This document shows, one piece after another, positions 1 through 7,542 of a stretch of 54,249 nt of DNA; positions within the stretch are counted from its first letter, which is position 1, and each line of letters begins with the position of its first letter. This DNA comes from a virus. The notes beneath the pieces were generated by a model. The model worked only from the letters and a program-made list of their open reading frames with translations, was not told where the DNA came from and made no database searches. The stretch covers positions 1-54,249 of the IMG/VR virus record IMGVR_UViG_3300049846_001989; one strand, given 5' to 3'. A program made the position numbers and the translations under genes.

Positions 1-2
1 AA

Positions 3-287
3 ACACAGATCGCCGAGTACTTGGAAGATTGCCCACGATTCATCCGCGGTATTTACAACAAGCGCGGTGATTCGAAGGTAGACGTTTATGACGTGACCAA
101 CCGGGTCATTCACCAGTGCGTGCCACAACGGGTACAGTACTCACTTCCTGAAGAAACTCGTACGCGACTTGACCAGTTGATCACGACCAATGTCCAGAAA
201 CGCACATATCAATACCAGCGCCAGACGATCGCTCCAGTATACGGCGGCGCCGGGTACAATAATTTCGATGACATCGGGAGATACTGA
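3..287 (+). CDS. C-terminal part of an unknown phage protein (cut by window edge)
   Basis: The reading frame is open to the left edge, so the real start is probably outside the window; an internal TTG at 21 is the first possible start. The visible 94 or so residues are hydrophilic, with many Arg, Gln and Tyr, and end in an Asp-Asp-Ile-Gly-Arg-Tyr tail. I do not recognise a family. Its TGA overlaps the ATG of the next gene (TGATG), so the two are probably translationally coupled. Since the next gene is E2-like, this protein could belong to the same pathway, but that is inference from position only. Confidence 0.6.
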   Translation, partial: TQIAEYLEDCPRFIRGIYNKRGDSKVDVYDVTNRVIHQCVPQRVQYSLPEETRTRLDQLITTNVQKRTYQYQRQTIAPVYGGAGYNNFDDIGRY

Positions 288-1711
288 TGACTACGACTTA
301 TGCCCTTCCCAATGATATAACTACCAAGATTGCCAGTCTGAAACGCGACATTTCACACTATGTCGAAGCTATTGCCAACGAGGAAAAAAGTAAAACACAA
401 TATATAGAAAGCCGTGACAAGGTGGTCCGACACTTCAGTGCATGGAAAGCTTTCTTCAAAGACAACCCACTTCCATCCGAACTACAAGAATATGCCTGGA
501 AAGATTCACGTTTTGAGTCAGCGATTCGTGAGTATTCCCAAGCTATACAAGGAAAAGAAGACGAGATCAAAGGTCTTCAAAGTCAGATCAAGAAATACGA
601 AGCTGCAATAGCCAAGTTCGAAGACGACCTGGCCAAGACCCCAATCAAATCCTACACCAAAGAACAGCTTAAAGCGGCTATGCCCGAGTTTGTCGCTGAT
701 GTAGGAATGGTTGACGGCAAGATCAAAATCACTACCAAGCCGATTCTGGCAACAATCAACCGCGTTAATCCACGCTTCCAGGTTTTCGAGAACAAGATCC
801 CGATCAAACCGATGAATGTTTACATTCATGGAAGCGCAGGTCTGGTTAAATTCCACGCAATCGGCGAAAACGGCTACGACAGCGGGTTCCTGACCAATTC
901 CCCACACCCCCACATCATGGGTGATAATAAGGCATGTCTCGGCGATTTCGCCGACCCGTTAATACAAGCCTGGAGAACTAATGACCTGGTCATGTATTTA
1001 GAAATTATCCATCTGTTCCTGAGCCAGGTTAACGCCGACGGTGACCGGGCAGGCGAGAGCTGGCCGCGCATGTTTTTTGATCGTGAGCAACTGGCTGATG
1101 AAGAAAACACTTTCGTTATCGACTACCGCACGAATACAGCGAAGGTCTGTGTCGAAGAAGTGGAAACCCCGGCCTCCTTCCAGATGGAACTTCAAGGCGT
1201 CGTCTGGAACTGCGCCGGTCCACGAAACATACCGACAGATAACGACCTTATCTCGGCGCCCTCTGGCAAGATCTTCGTACGCCGACTCGACGGCTCACTG
1301 TACGCAGCCAGTGACTACTTCACAGCCCCGATCAAGGAGCTCGTTCCGAAATTCACTGGTACGATCAAACCACGCCCGTGGAAACGCGAGTGGATGGCGT
1401 TCTGGAAGACTACGTACGACACTGTGTGGAAAATCCAGTATGAGAAGGCCTGCGCAGCGGCCACACCAGTGGCTGAAGCTGAACCGCTCGTAGCTGAAAC
1501 GCCCAAACCCAAGCGGGTACGTCGGAAGAAGCCAGTAGAAGCCCCGGCCGAGCCAGCCACAGCCGTAGTTACAGCCCCGACGGTTGTTATGGAAGCAGAC
1601 CACGTAGCCGAAGCCCCTAGACAACGTCCGCGCCCGGCAGTAGATCCCACTATGGCTGAACTGGACCGTATTATGGCCGAAGCCCCTGTAGGAGCAGAGA
1701 TAGATGGCTAA
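287..1711 (+). CDS. E2-like (ubiquitin-conjugating-fold) protein with coiled-coil N-terminus
   Basis: The protein has 474 aa. Residues about 10-120 are charged and heptad-like (coiled coil). The middle contains a strand-rich region leading to His-Pro-His at 207-209 and a Cys at 217 followed by Leu-Gly-Asp. In eukaryotic E2 enzymes the HPN motif precedes the catalytic Cys by exactly this spacing (H at 1, Cys at 11), so I read Cys217 as the candidate thioester cysteine. A basic and Pro/Ala/Glu-rich tail (about 400-474) looks disordered. Prokaryotic E2-like proteins are known to occur beside E1/ThiF, JAB peptidase and ubiquitin-like genes; here only a ubiquitin-like gene (6773-6982) is visible, and any E1 or JAB would have to lie left of the window. 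Conjugating activity is inference. Confidence 0.6.
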   Translation: MTTTYALPNDITTKIASLKRDISHYVEAIANEEKSKTQYIESRDKVVRHFSAWKAFFKDNPLPSELQEYAWKDSRFESAIREYSQAIQGKEDEIKGLQSQIKKYEAAIAKFEDDLAKTPIKSYTKEQLKAAMPEFVADVGMVDGKIKITTKPILATINRVNPRFQVFENKIPIKPMNVYIHGSAGLVKFHAIGENGYDSGFLTNSPHPHIMGDNKACLGDFADPLIQAWRTNDLVMYLEIIHLFLSQVNADGDRAGESWPRMFFDREQLADEENTFVIDYRTNTAKVCVEEVETPASFQMELQGVVWNCAGPRNIPTDNDLISAPSGKIFVRRLDGSLYAASDYFTAPIKELVPKFTGTIKPRPWKREWMAFWKTTYDTVWKIQYEKACAAATPVAEAEPLVAETPKPKRVRRKKPVEAPAEPATAVVTAPTVVMEADHVAEAPRQRPRPAVDPTMAELDRIMAEAPVGAEIDG

Positions 1712-2354
1712 CTACTACGCGCCATTCGCAGAGTATGCCCGTTGCCGGGAAATCAACAACTTGATTGTACAAGGAGCCGATTTAACTGACCTCGTTCAGA
1801 CTGGAGAAGTAATTTCAGACGAACATATAGACCTTATACGGTGTGAACATCCGCAACTGGACCGCATATCGCTCGTAAATCATTCAAATCTATATCTGAC
1901 CTTTAAGCAGGGTACTGTGTTTCATCACTATGGCGGATTTAGCCTTATAAATAGCGGCGGCCCGTTCAAGCTGAAACTCCAGGCTTTTACGATAAATTGC
2001 GATGTGAGAAACACGTGGCGCGCTGGATACCTGAATATAAAGTGCGAAGGGTGGCGACAGAAACACTGCCGACGAGTCGGACGACAATACCACCCTCTAC
2101 AAATGACACCGCGCTTGCAGTCGTATATTCAGAATGACCTCGGAACCCGCGAACTTCAGACAGAAAACAAACAGCGCCTGGACTTCGCAGGCGTAATAAA
2201 TACCATCATAAACCGGGTTACACGATACGAACCTGAAGACGCAATTAATCATGTGTATTGCCATATTCCACCGTTCATAAAAATGGACGGAACATACCCA
2301 GATCCTGAAAAGCAGTATACCGAAACTTCACTCGGGGAGTTCACAGAATGTTAA
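1704..2354 (+). CDS. Unknown protein, partner candidate of the E2-like protein
   Basis: The protein has 216 aa. Its ATG overlaps the end of the E2-like gene and follows an AGGAG-type ribosome site, so the two are co-translated. I see no family motif. The middle is rich in aromatic and basic residues, with a short Cys/His/Arg segment around residues 118-130 that is not a clear zinc site. The C-terminus contains a Tyr-Pro-Asp-Pro-Glu stretch. Function is unknown; its constant overlap with the E2-like gene suggests a shared role. Confidence 0.7.
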   Translation: MANYYAPFAEYARCREINNLIVQGADLTDLVQTGEVISDEHIDLIRCEHPQLDRISLVNHSNLYLTFKQGTVFHHYGGFSLINSGGPFKLKLQAFTINCDVRNTWRAGYLNIKCEGWRQKHCRRVGRQYHPLQMTPRLQSYIQNDLGTRELQTENKQRLDFAGVINTIINRVTRYEPEDAINHVYCHIPPFIKMDGTYPDPEKQYTETSLGEFTEC

Positions 2355-2584
2355 CCGTAATCCAGCTCATAGAAGCCTTGGTAACCCTGCCACCCGATAC
2401 CCCCGTCGCTATGGTCATGCACGACGATCCTGCCATGGAAATGTACGCCGTAGGCGAGGTCAAGCTTGGCGAAGAATTTGGCTTCGAAAGTGATAATCAC
2501 TGGATGACTGATGAATCGGCCGTAGTACTGATTTCTGAGGACATAGTACTGGTAGACCCCGAGGAGTTCGAGGAGGTCAAGTGA
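2348..2584 (+). CDS. Small acidic phage protein, unknown
   Basis: This 78-aa protein is strongly acidic, especially its Glu/Asp/Val C-terminus. The N-terminus, with an L-I-E-A-L-x-x-L-P-x-D pattern, resembles a class of small phage proteins of unknown role. It overlaps the previous gene by 7 bases, and its TGA overlaps the GTG start of the first member of the small paralogue family. Confidence 0.65.
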   Translation: MLTVIQLIEALVTLPPDTPVAMVMHDDPAMEMYAVGEVKLGEEFGFESDNHWMTDESAVVLISEDIVLVDPEEFEEVK

Positions 2585-2781
2585 TTACGTATGAAGATAT
2601 GCGTAGCGTATTAACTGATGAAGAATGGACAGCTTTACATAAAGCGTCCTCTAGAACTTACCTTCGAAACTTTACAGCCAAAAGTTATAAACAATGGCTG
2701 TATAAGTTCCATAACTGGGCCAGTACCCCACAAGGATATGATTACAGGTCCAGTGTCTATTCCCGTTTTGCGGTGCTTTAA
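2581..2781 (+). CDS. Small paralogue family, copy 1
   Basis: This 66-aa protein starts at a GTG preceded by GAGGAGG and overlapping the upstream TGA. It shows the family pattern: an N-terminal T-Y-x-D-M-x-x-V-L-T-x-E-E-W-x-A-L helix, a variable basic middle, and a C-terminal N-W-x-x-x-P-Q-G-x-x-Y block ending near an Arg/Phe pair. The family has eight members in this window (starts at 2581, 2783, 2992, 3201, 3418, inside 8950, 9359 and 9598). I know no named family; no catalytic residue or zinc site is visible. Small size and aromatic content suggest a binding role. Confidence 0.75.
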   Translation: MITYEDMRSVLTDEEWTALHKASSRTYLRNFTAKSYKQWLYKFHNWASTPQGYDYRSSVYSRFAVL

Positions 2782-2782
2782 T

Positions 2783-2995
2783 ATGCTCACATTCGACGAC
2801 ATGCGCGATGTACTGACTGACAAAGATTTTGCAAAACTTGTGTTTTTAACGCGCAATTCCCCAGCAGCCAGAAAAACCATGGCTCCAAACTATGCCGACC
2901 TTCTTCAAGCTGTTTGGATAGCACTGCCTTACGAGCAACGTACAAACTCGGCCTTTTGGGGCAAGGTTTACGACCGGTTAAAGATACTCCAATGA
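2783..2995 (+). CDS. Small paralogue family, copy 2
   Basis: This 70-aa member starts one base after the previous stop. The N-terminal F-D-D-M-R-D-V-L-T block is well kept, but the C-terminal P-Q-G turn is replaced by a longer segment rich in Glu, Arg and Asn before F-W-x-x-V-Y-D-R-L. This shows that the Trp and Arg-Leu end are more conserved than the turn. Its TGA overlaps the next ATG (ATGA). Function unknown. Confidence 0.72.
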   Translation: MLTFDDMRDVLTDKDFAKLVFLTRNSPAARKTMAPNYADLLQAVWIALPYEQRTNSAFWGKVYDRLKILQ

Positions 2996-3201
2996 GCACG
3001 TTTAACGACATGCGCGATGTTTTGACTGCCAAGAAGTGGGCGGCTCTGAACCGCTTAGCAAAAAACAGCATAATTTCCAGAACGCGTGTCTCTGAAAACT
3101 ATTGGCGTTATATCCTAGGCATGTGCACTTGGGAAGTCACTCCAGAAGGGTGGCATTATTGGAACAGAGTCCACGACCGTCTACGTAGAGAACTTGAATA
3201 A
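2992..3201 (+). CDS. Small paralogue family, copy 3
   Basis: This 69-aa member has an N-terminal F-N-D-M-R-D-V-L-T block almost identical to that of copy 2, then a basic middle, T-W-E-V-T-P-E-G-W-H-Y-W and V-H-D-R-L near the end. It overlaps both neighbours by 1-4 bases, so copies 1 to 4 form one coupled translational unit. Function unknown. Confidence 0.75.
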   Translation: MSTFNDMRDVLTAKKWAALNRLAKNSIISRTRVSENYWRYILGMCTWEVTPEGWHYWNRVHDRLRRELE

Positions 3202-3431
3202 TGATTACATTCAACGACATGCACGACGTTTTGACCGATGAAGAGTGGGAGGCCCTGAACCTCATCGCTTCTACCAAGCCCGCATTAAAAAGAGAAGAAA
3301 GCAACTCCTACGCAGAATGGTTGTTTGAAAACTTTACCTGGAGCCGCGCACCACAAGGCATAGAGTTTTGGCGAGCTATACATGGACGACTGGAAGTGCT
3401 GGATGACGGGCCAAACAATGCTGCGTTTTGA
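3201..3431 (+). CDS. Small paralogue family, copy 4
   Basis: This 76-aa member starts at an ATG sharing one base with the previous TAA. It has I-T-F-N-D-M-H-D-V-L-T-D-E-E-W, then F-T-W-S-R-A-P-Q-G-I-E-F-W and H-G-R-L, followed by a short extra tail. It is the copy closest to the family consensus. It overlaps copy 5 by 14 bases. Confidence 0.75.
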   Translation: MITFNDMHDVLTDEEWEALNLIASTKPALKREESNSYAEWLFENFTWSRAPQGIEFWRAIHGRLEVLDDGPNNAAF

Positions 3432-3621
3432 AGACCTCAAAGACATCCTGACCGAAGAAGAATACGCGGCAGCAGAAAAAGCCCGCATACCCTCTAAAAA
3501 CCAGTCGTTTCACAACTATGCCAATTTAATGCTCCACACGTTTGCCTGGAACAAAACGCCAGGTTTTTCACCAGACCACTGGAAAAACAAACACACCAAT
3601 CTTTTTTTACTTATACGATAG
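3418..3621 (+). CDS. Small paralogue family, copy 5 (divergent)
   Basis: This 67-aa member keeps R-F-E-D-L-K-D-I-L-T-E-E-E-Y and F-A-W-N-K-T-P-G, but the turn is altered (P-G-F-S-P) and the C-terminus is hydrophobic instead of ending in Arg-Leu. I chose ATG 3418 because translation from there aligns with the family start; an in-frame ATG at 3382 would add residues inside copy 4. It may be a decaying or re-specialised copy. Confidence 0.68.
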   Translation: MLRFEDLKDILTEEEYAAAEKARIPSKNQSFHNYANLMLHTFAWNKTPGFSPDHWKNKHTNLFLLIR

Positions 3622-3631
3622 GAGAAACAAC

Positions 3632-3967
3632 ATGAAATTCAATGACTTCGTAATGAAACTTGCCAAAAATTGTGGCCTCGAAGACTATCCTGAAGATTTG
3701 GCGTTCCTCGAAAGAGCACTTGATGCAATCCGACGTTCGACTGATCAGGATTTCTACGTAAATATCGTAGACCCCAATTCGGACCGCAACCTTCGAGACC
3801 ATGAAATCATCATACGCCCTGAATGGGACAGCTATAACGACACCGTCGAAATCGTAGTTCCTTTCGATAATGAAGCCACCAAGCCGAAGAAATCCCCAAC
3901 AATTCCTGACGAAGACCTTGACGACCGCGTCTTCAATGCCAGACTGGGGGAGCATATTGCCGGTTAG
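3632..3967 (+). CDS. Unknown acidic protein
   Basis: This 111-aa protein starts at ATG 3632, seven bases after a strong AGGAG, in preference to upstream in-frame codons that lie inside copy 5. It has a helical N-terminus and then a strand-rich part. The last 35 residues are rich in Asp, Glu, Pro and Lys. No family recognised. It ends about 45 bases before the primase-helicase, the largest gap in this part of the array. Confidence 0.75.
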   Translation: MKFNDFVMKLAKNCGLEDYPEDLAFLERALDAIRRSTDQDFYVNIVDPNSDRNLRDHEIIIRPEWDSYNDTVEIVVPFDNEATKPKKSPTIPDEDLDDRVFNARLGEHIAG

Positions 3968-4011
3968 CCCGTAACGGGATATCCTGACATACCCACACAG
4001 TCTGGTGCTTT

Positions 4012-6354
4012 ATGAAGATCAATTTCCTGAGTGCGCAGTTCCCAATAACAAAGACTTACAGCCAGACCAGGTCAGGTAACATAAACAAGACGCCCTATCC
4101 CTTTGTTTATGAAGTAAATTCTTTCGAATACCAGGTCCCTACGCTCGAGGCCCTATTCCCCCTGATACAACAGCACGCGGGGCAAGGGCACTGTCTCCTG
4201 AAAGGCGAGCTGGCCCGCCCCCTCGTCTCCGAGTCCCGGGCTGGCAGCACTGACCCCAAGCAGAAGACCGAGTGGGTGTGCCTGGACCTGGACGGGATTG
4301 GCGGGTACTCGACCGTGGACCAGTTCCTCCAGGACGTGGGTTGTGGTGAGACGGACTACATCCTTCAGTGGTCTGCCAGCCAGGGCGTGGGCGGCGCCCC
4401 CGAACTGCGCTGCCACATCTTCATGATGCTCGACGCGCCCAGGACCCCCGAGTTCCTGAAGCGCTGGCTGATGACCCTGAATCTGACCTGCTCACGGCTC
4501 AAGGAGCAGCTCCGACTCACACGTACCAACTGCAGCTTACGCTGGGGGCTCGACATCACGACCTGCCAGAACGACAAGCTGCTATACATCGCACCACCGC
4601 TGTTCGAGAACATGGAAGACCCCCTGGCCGGACAGGCCCGAATCTCATTCCACAAAGGCAAGCGCCGGCGCCTAGCTATTGGCACCCAGGTCCTCGAACG
4701 TGAGGCCCTGAGGAACCTGTCAGACCAACGGATCAACGAGCTGCGTCTCGGCAGCAGCATGCCCAAGCGCAAGACCACGAAGTACAAGGTACAGGGCTCT
4801 GTGGAATACATGCAGAACCCGGACACGGCCACCGTGACGGACATCAAGATCGAACGTGGCTTTGTCTACCTGAACCTCAACGGCGGGGACTCCTGGGCGT
4901 ATTACCACCCGGAGAACAACCCGTCGTTTATATACAACTTCAAGGGCGAGCCAGTCTATAAAACTGACGAGCTCTTGCCCGAATACTGGGCCGAGATTGC
5001 CCGACGTGCCCAGGACTACCAGCCAGACACCTCTGGAACGATCTACCTGGCCTTCAGGGAGTTTCGGACCGGTAACTACTATAACGGCACCTTCGATGGC
5101 GAGACAAGCCGCCTGAACCTGGCCATGGCCAAGAACGAGACACAACTCAAGCACTTCCTCAAGCAGCACGGGCAGCCGGTAGGCGACTATGTACCTGACT
5201 GGGACCTGGTGTTCGACCCCCACAGCGAGATCACTCTCGATGTGATGAACCGCACCGTGAACACGTACGTACCAAGCGTGTACATGGAGGACCGCTCGCC
5301 CCCCAAGGTGACGACTATCCCTCCCGTGTGCAACAAGATCATCAGGCACGTACTGGGCGACGACGAGGAGTGTGTACTGCGCTTCCTCAACTGGCTGGCC
5401 TGTGTGGTGCAGTTCAAGGACCGGACAGGCACCGCCTGGGTCCTGCACGGCACGCAGGGGACGGGCAAAGGCCTGCTGTTCCACCATATCATTGCCCCCA
5501 TCCTCGGAGAGCACAACACCTCGGCCAAGCGGATGGAGGAGCTGGAGAGTGAGTTCACAGGCTTCGTAGAGAACAAGTTCGTCACGGCTATTGACGAGAT
5601 CGAGGTGGGCAGCTCGCTGTACCACGCCAAGATCACTGCCAAGCTCAAGAACCTGATCGTGGAACCGAGTATCTCGATCCGCAAGATGTACACTCCGGCA
5701 TATATGTCCCGGAACTACAACAACATGCTCTTCATGAGTAACCAGTCCGAGCCGCTACAGGTGTCGCCGGACGACCGCCGCTTCAACGTGGCTCCATACC
5801 AGTTCAACAAGCTCCAGATCACGACCACCGAGGTGGACTCGATCGAGAAAGAACTCAAGCAGATGTATGCGTACCTGATGCACTACCCGGCGAACCGCGA
5901 CATGGCTCGCACGCCGCTGATCAACCAGGCACGTGAGACATTGATAGACATCAGCCGGTCAGCCGTGGACGTCGTAAGTGACGCCCTGCTGGCAGGCAAT
6001 TTCGGATTTTTCTGGGATCAGCTCCCGTCACAAAAACCGCCGGAGAGTGGGGCGATAACCAACCCGAACCACTTCAAGTATATGCGGTATCGAGAGCTGC
6101 TCCTGGGCATACTGGAACGTACAGAACCCTGTGCCCTGTCACGGGATGACCTGTACACCATGTATGACTGGTGCGATGGCAAGGTACCATCAAGCCCCAA
6201 CAAGTTCACGGCCCTGCTCAAGCATCACCGTATTCACTTGACCCCTGTCTGGGTGGGCAAGCGGACAACTCGAGGGATTGAAGTACAGTGGGACTTCTCA
6301 GATAAAGAGTGGGTAGCGGCCTTGAAAGAAGAAGTCAAAAACAACACAGTCTGA
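4012..6354 (+). CDS. Primase-polymerase / SF3 helicase
   Basis: The protein has 780 aa and two enzymatic halves. The N-terminal half fits an archaeo-eukaryotic primase-polymerase: D92-x-D94, His135 in a C-H-I-F strand and Asp182 in L-D-I match the three catalytic positions of that fold. The C-terminal half is a superfamily 3 helicase of the NrS-1 polymerase-like/DUF5906 type: Walker A G-T-Q-G-T-G-K-G near 481-488, Walker B A-I-D-E near 527-530, and a sensor Asn in F-M-S-N-Q near 577. It probably makes primers and unwinds DNA at the phage fork, with the family A polymerase (9822-11690) extending. It is GC-richer than the small genes to its left. Confidence 0.9.
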   Translation: MKINFLSAQFPITKTYSQTRSGNINKTPYPFVYEVNSFEYQVPTLEALFPLIQQHAGQGHCLLKGELARPLVSESRAGSTDPKQKTEWVCLDLDGIGGYSTVDQFLQDVGCGETDYILQWSASQGVGGAPELRCHIFMMLDAPRTPEFLKRWLMTLNLTCSRLKEQLRLTRTNCSLRWGLDITTCQNDKLLYIAPPLFENMEDPLAGQARISFHKGKRRRLAIGTQVLEREALRNLSDQRINELRLGSSMPKRKTTKYKVQGSVEYMQNPDTATVTDIKIERGFVYLNLNGGDSWAYYHPENNPSFIYNFKGEPVYKTDELLPEYWAEIARRAQDYQPDTSGTIYLAFREFRTGNYYNGTFDGETSRLNLAMAKNETQLKHFLKQHGQPVGDYVPDWDLVFDPHSEITLDVMNRTVNTYVPSVYMEDRSPPKVTTIPPVCNKIIRHVLGDDEECVLRFLNWLACVVQFKDRTGTAWVLHGTQGTGKGLLFHHIIAPILGEHNTSAKRMEELESEFTGFVENKFVTAIDEIEVGSSLYHAKITAKLKNLIVEPSISIRKMYTPAYMSRNYNNMLFMSNQSEPLQVSPDDRRFNVAPYQFNKLQITTTEVDSIEKELKQMYAYLMHYPANRDMARTPLINQARETLIDISRSAVDVVSDALLAGNFGFFWDQLPSQKPPESGAITNPNHFKYMRYRELLLGILERTEPCALSRDDLYTMYDWCDGKVPSSPNKFTALLKHHRIHLTPVWVGKRTTRGIEVQWDFSDKEWVAALKEEVKNNTV

Positions 6355-6364
6355 GGAGTAGTAC

Positions 6365-6541
6365 ATGAAGCGCTTGTTCCAGATAACGGATACCCAGAGC
6401 GGAAAACAGCACGGCACGACATTTTACGGTGACAAGATGGTAGCGAAGCGTGAGCGTAAGCGCCTGAACGACGAGTGTGGGCACGAAACCCGCTTCGTTG
6501 TGTCGCCAGGGCCAGACCATCATAAGAAACAAGATGTCTGA
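6365..6541 (+). CDS. Small basic protein, unknown
   Basis: This 58-aa protein starts at an ATG preceded by GAGGAG and lies 11 bases after the helicase stop. It is basic, with an A-K-R-E-R-K-R-L helix and a His-rich end (P-G-P-D-H-H). It overlaps the next small gene by 8 bases. The charge suggests nucleic-acid or protein binding; no family recognised. Confidence 0.65.
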   Translation: MKRLFQITDTQSGKQHGTTFYGDKMVAKRERKRLNDECGHETRFVVSPGPDHHKKQDV

Positions 6542-6734
6542 CGCCCGCACAGCAGCCATCGCGCGCCGCGAGCGCATTTACAAGCGCGAACGCCCGTGTA
6601 TCTGCGGTGAAGACAAGTTCTACAGTTTATCGAACCGGTGCACAACCTGTTCGAGAAAAAACGGCAGAGATTCGCCCACTACGAATTGCTGTCGTCTAAC
6701 CAATCCTGAAACGCCTGGACAACGTGAAGGGTAA
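6534..6734 (+). CDS. Small zinc-finger-type protein
   Basis: This 66-aa protein starts at ATG 6534. It has an Arg/Lys-rich N-terminus, then R-P-C-I-C-G and, after a 12-residue aromatic linker, C-T-T-C-S-R-K. The four cysteines fit a zinc ribbon or treble clef of the kind found at the front of small HNH-associated phage proteins. No HNH catalytic histidines are seen, so it is probably a DNA- or RNA-binding module rather than a nuclease. A similar layout occurs in the gene at 17032-17190. Confidence 0.6.
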   Translation: MSDARTAAIARRERIYKRERPCICGEDKFYSLSNRCTTCSRKNGRDSPTTNCCRLTNPETPGQREG

Positions 6735-6772
6735 TTCGAACGTCCACATCAACTCTCATGAGGAGAAATACC

Positions 6773-6982
6773 ATGATCAATGTACGTGTAGCTCGTGTAC
6801 CTGGCACTGTCCAGGAAGTAGCCCTGAACGATGGCGCCTCCGTAGGTGACGCACTCGGCCAACTGGGCATGCGCGTTGAGTCAGGCGAAGCCCTGAAAGT
6901 CAACGGCGCAGACGCCACTACCTCTACTACCCTGAGCGACGGTGACCGGGTTATCCTGGTTAAAGGCGCCAAGGGGAACTGA
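6773..6982 (+). CDS. Ubiquitin-like / MoaD-ThiS-like beta-grasp protein
   Basis: This 69-aa protein starts at ATG 6773, seven bases after AGGAG; an ATG at 6758 sits inside the ribosome site region and is rejected. The pattern is that of a beta-grasp fold: a first strand (I-N-V-R-V-A), a tight turn, a second strand (V-Q-E-V-A-L), a helix beginning A-S-V-G-D-A-L, a strand with V-N-G, then D-G-D-R-V-I-L-V and a C-terminal G-A-K-G-N. MoaD, ThiS and ubiquitin-like proteins share this order and are activated at a C-terminal Gly. Here one Asn follows the Gly, so trimming might be needed. With the E2-like gene at 287 it suggests a conjugation pathway (inference). Confidence 0.68.
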   Translation: MINVRVARVPGTVQEVALNDGASVGDALGQLGMRVESGEALKVNGADATTSTTLSDGDRVILVKGAKGN

Positions 6983-6983
6983 G

Positions 6984-7418
6984 ATGAACTACGCAGGAGT
7001 AATAATCTGCGTAGCTGGTTCGGAAACTTCCGTCTTGGTGCGCTCGCCAGGCACCTTGGCGGAAGCCCTCCCACCTAACCATCCGGCGTGGAAACACTTC
7101 CCACTGGAAACGCTCGTTGCCACTCGCCACTTTATTGAAGGGCAGCGCTTTTCCTGCATCAACTCAACAGAATCCAAACCAGCTCAAAAGGAGCAATTCG
7201 ATATGTCAGCACCAATCGTTCAAGACATCAAGCAATACCGCGGCCGCGACATCACGTCGCTGTCTCCCCAGGCAATCATGGACGCCATCAAGGCAGACAA
7301 GAGAGCCATCCGGGACCTGCAAGACACAGGCGTTGAATCTACCTACATCACTGCAGAAGTTGCCCGCATCCAGACCGGCATCGACGCACTGGTAGCGGAA
7401 CTCAACACCCGAGTGTAA
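6984..7418 (+). CDS. Unknown protein with a likely internal start
   Basis: The full frame gives 144 aa from ATG 6984, one base after the ubiquitin-like gene, with AGGGG upstream. In the same frame, ATG 7203 is preceded by AAAAGGAG at good spacing and would give a 72-aa protein beginning M-S-A-P-I-V-Q-D. The C-terminal part is helical with regular charged residues; the N-terminal part looks like a separate small domain. Either both products are made or two genes have fused by loss of a stop. No family recognised. Confidence 0.6.
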   Translation: MNYAGVIICVAGSETSVLVRSPGTLAEALPPNHPAWKHFPLETLVATRHFIEGQRFSCINSTESKPAQKEQFDMSAPIVQDIKQYRGRDITSLSPQAIMDAIKADKRAIRDLQDTGVESTYITAEVARIQTGIDALVAELNTRV

Positions 7419-7542
7419 GACCTTCCCCCGAAGGGAAACGAGGAAGCTGCGTTAAGGCTAGCCCCGGGCACTCCCACCCGGGCACCAATTCAAAGCGAAT
7501 CCCAGCGAATCTTTACCCATAACTAACCTATGCTGAGGTTCT

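Noticed and set aside
4720-5625. Long open frame on the minus strand (301 codons) inside the helicase gene
   Set aside because: It is the mirror of a GC-rich coding region, has no ribosome site and no recognisable protein features, and the plus-strand frame has full enzymatic motifs.
7463-7482. CCCGGG inverted repeat as a terminator before the SNF2 gene
   Set aside because: The stem is short and no T-run follows on either strand, so it is not a convincing terminator.
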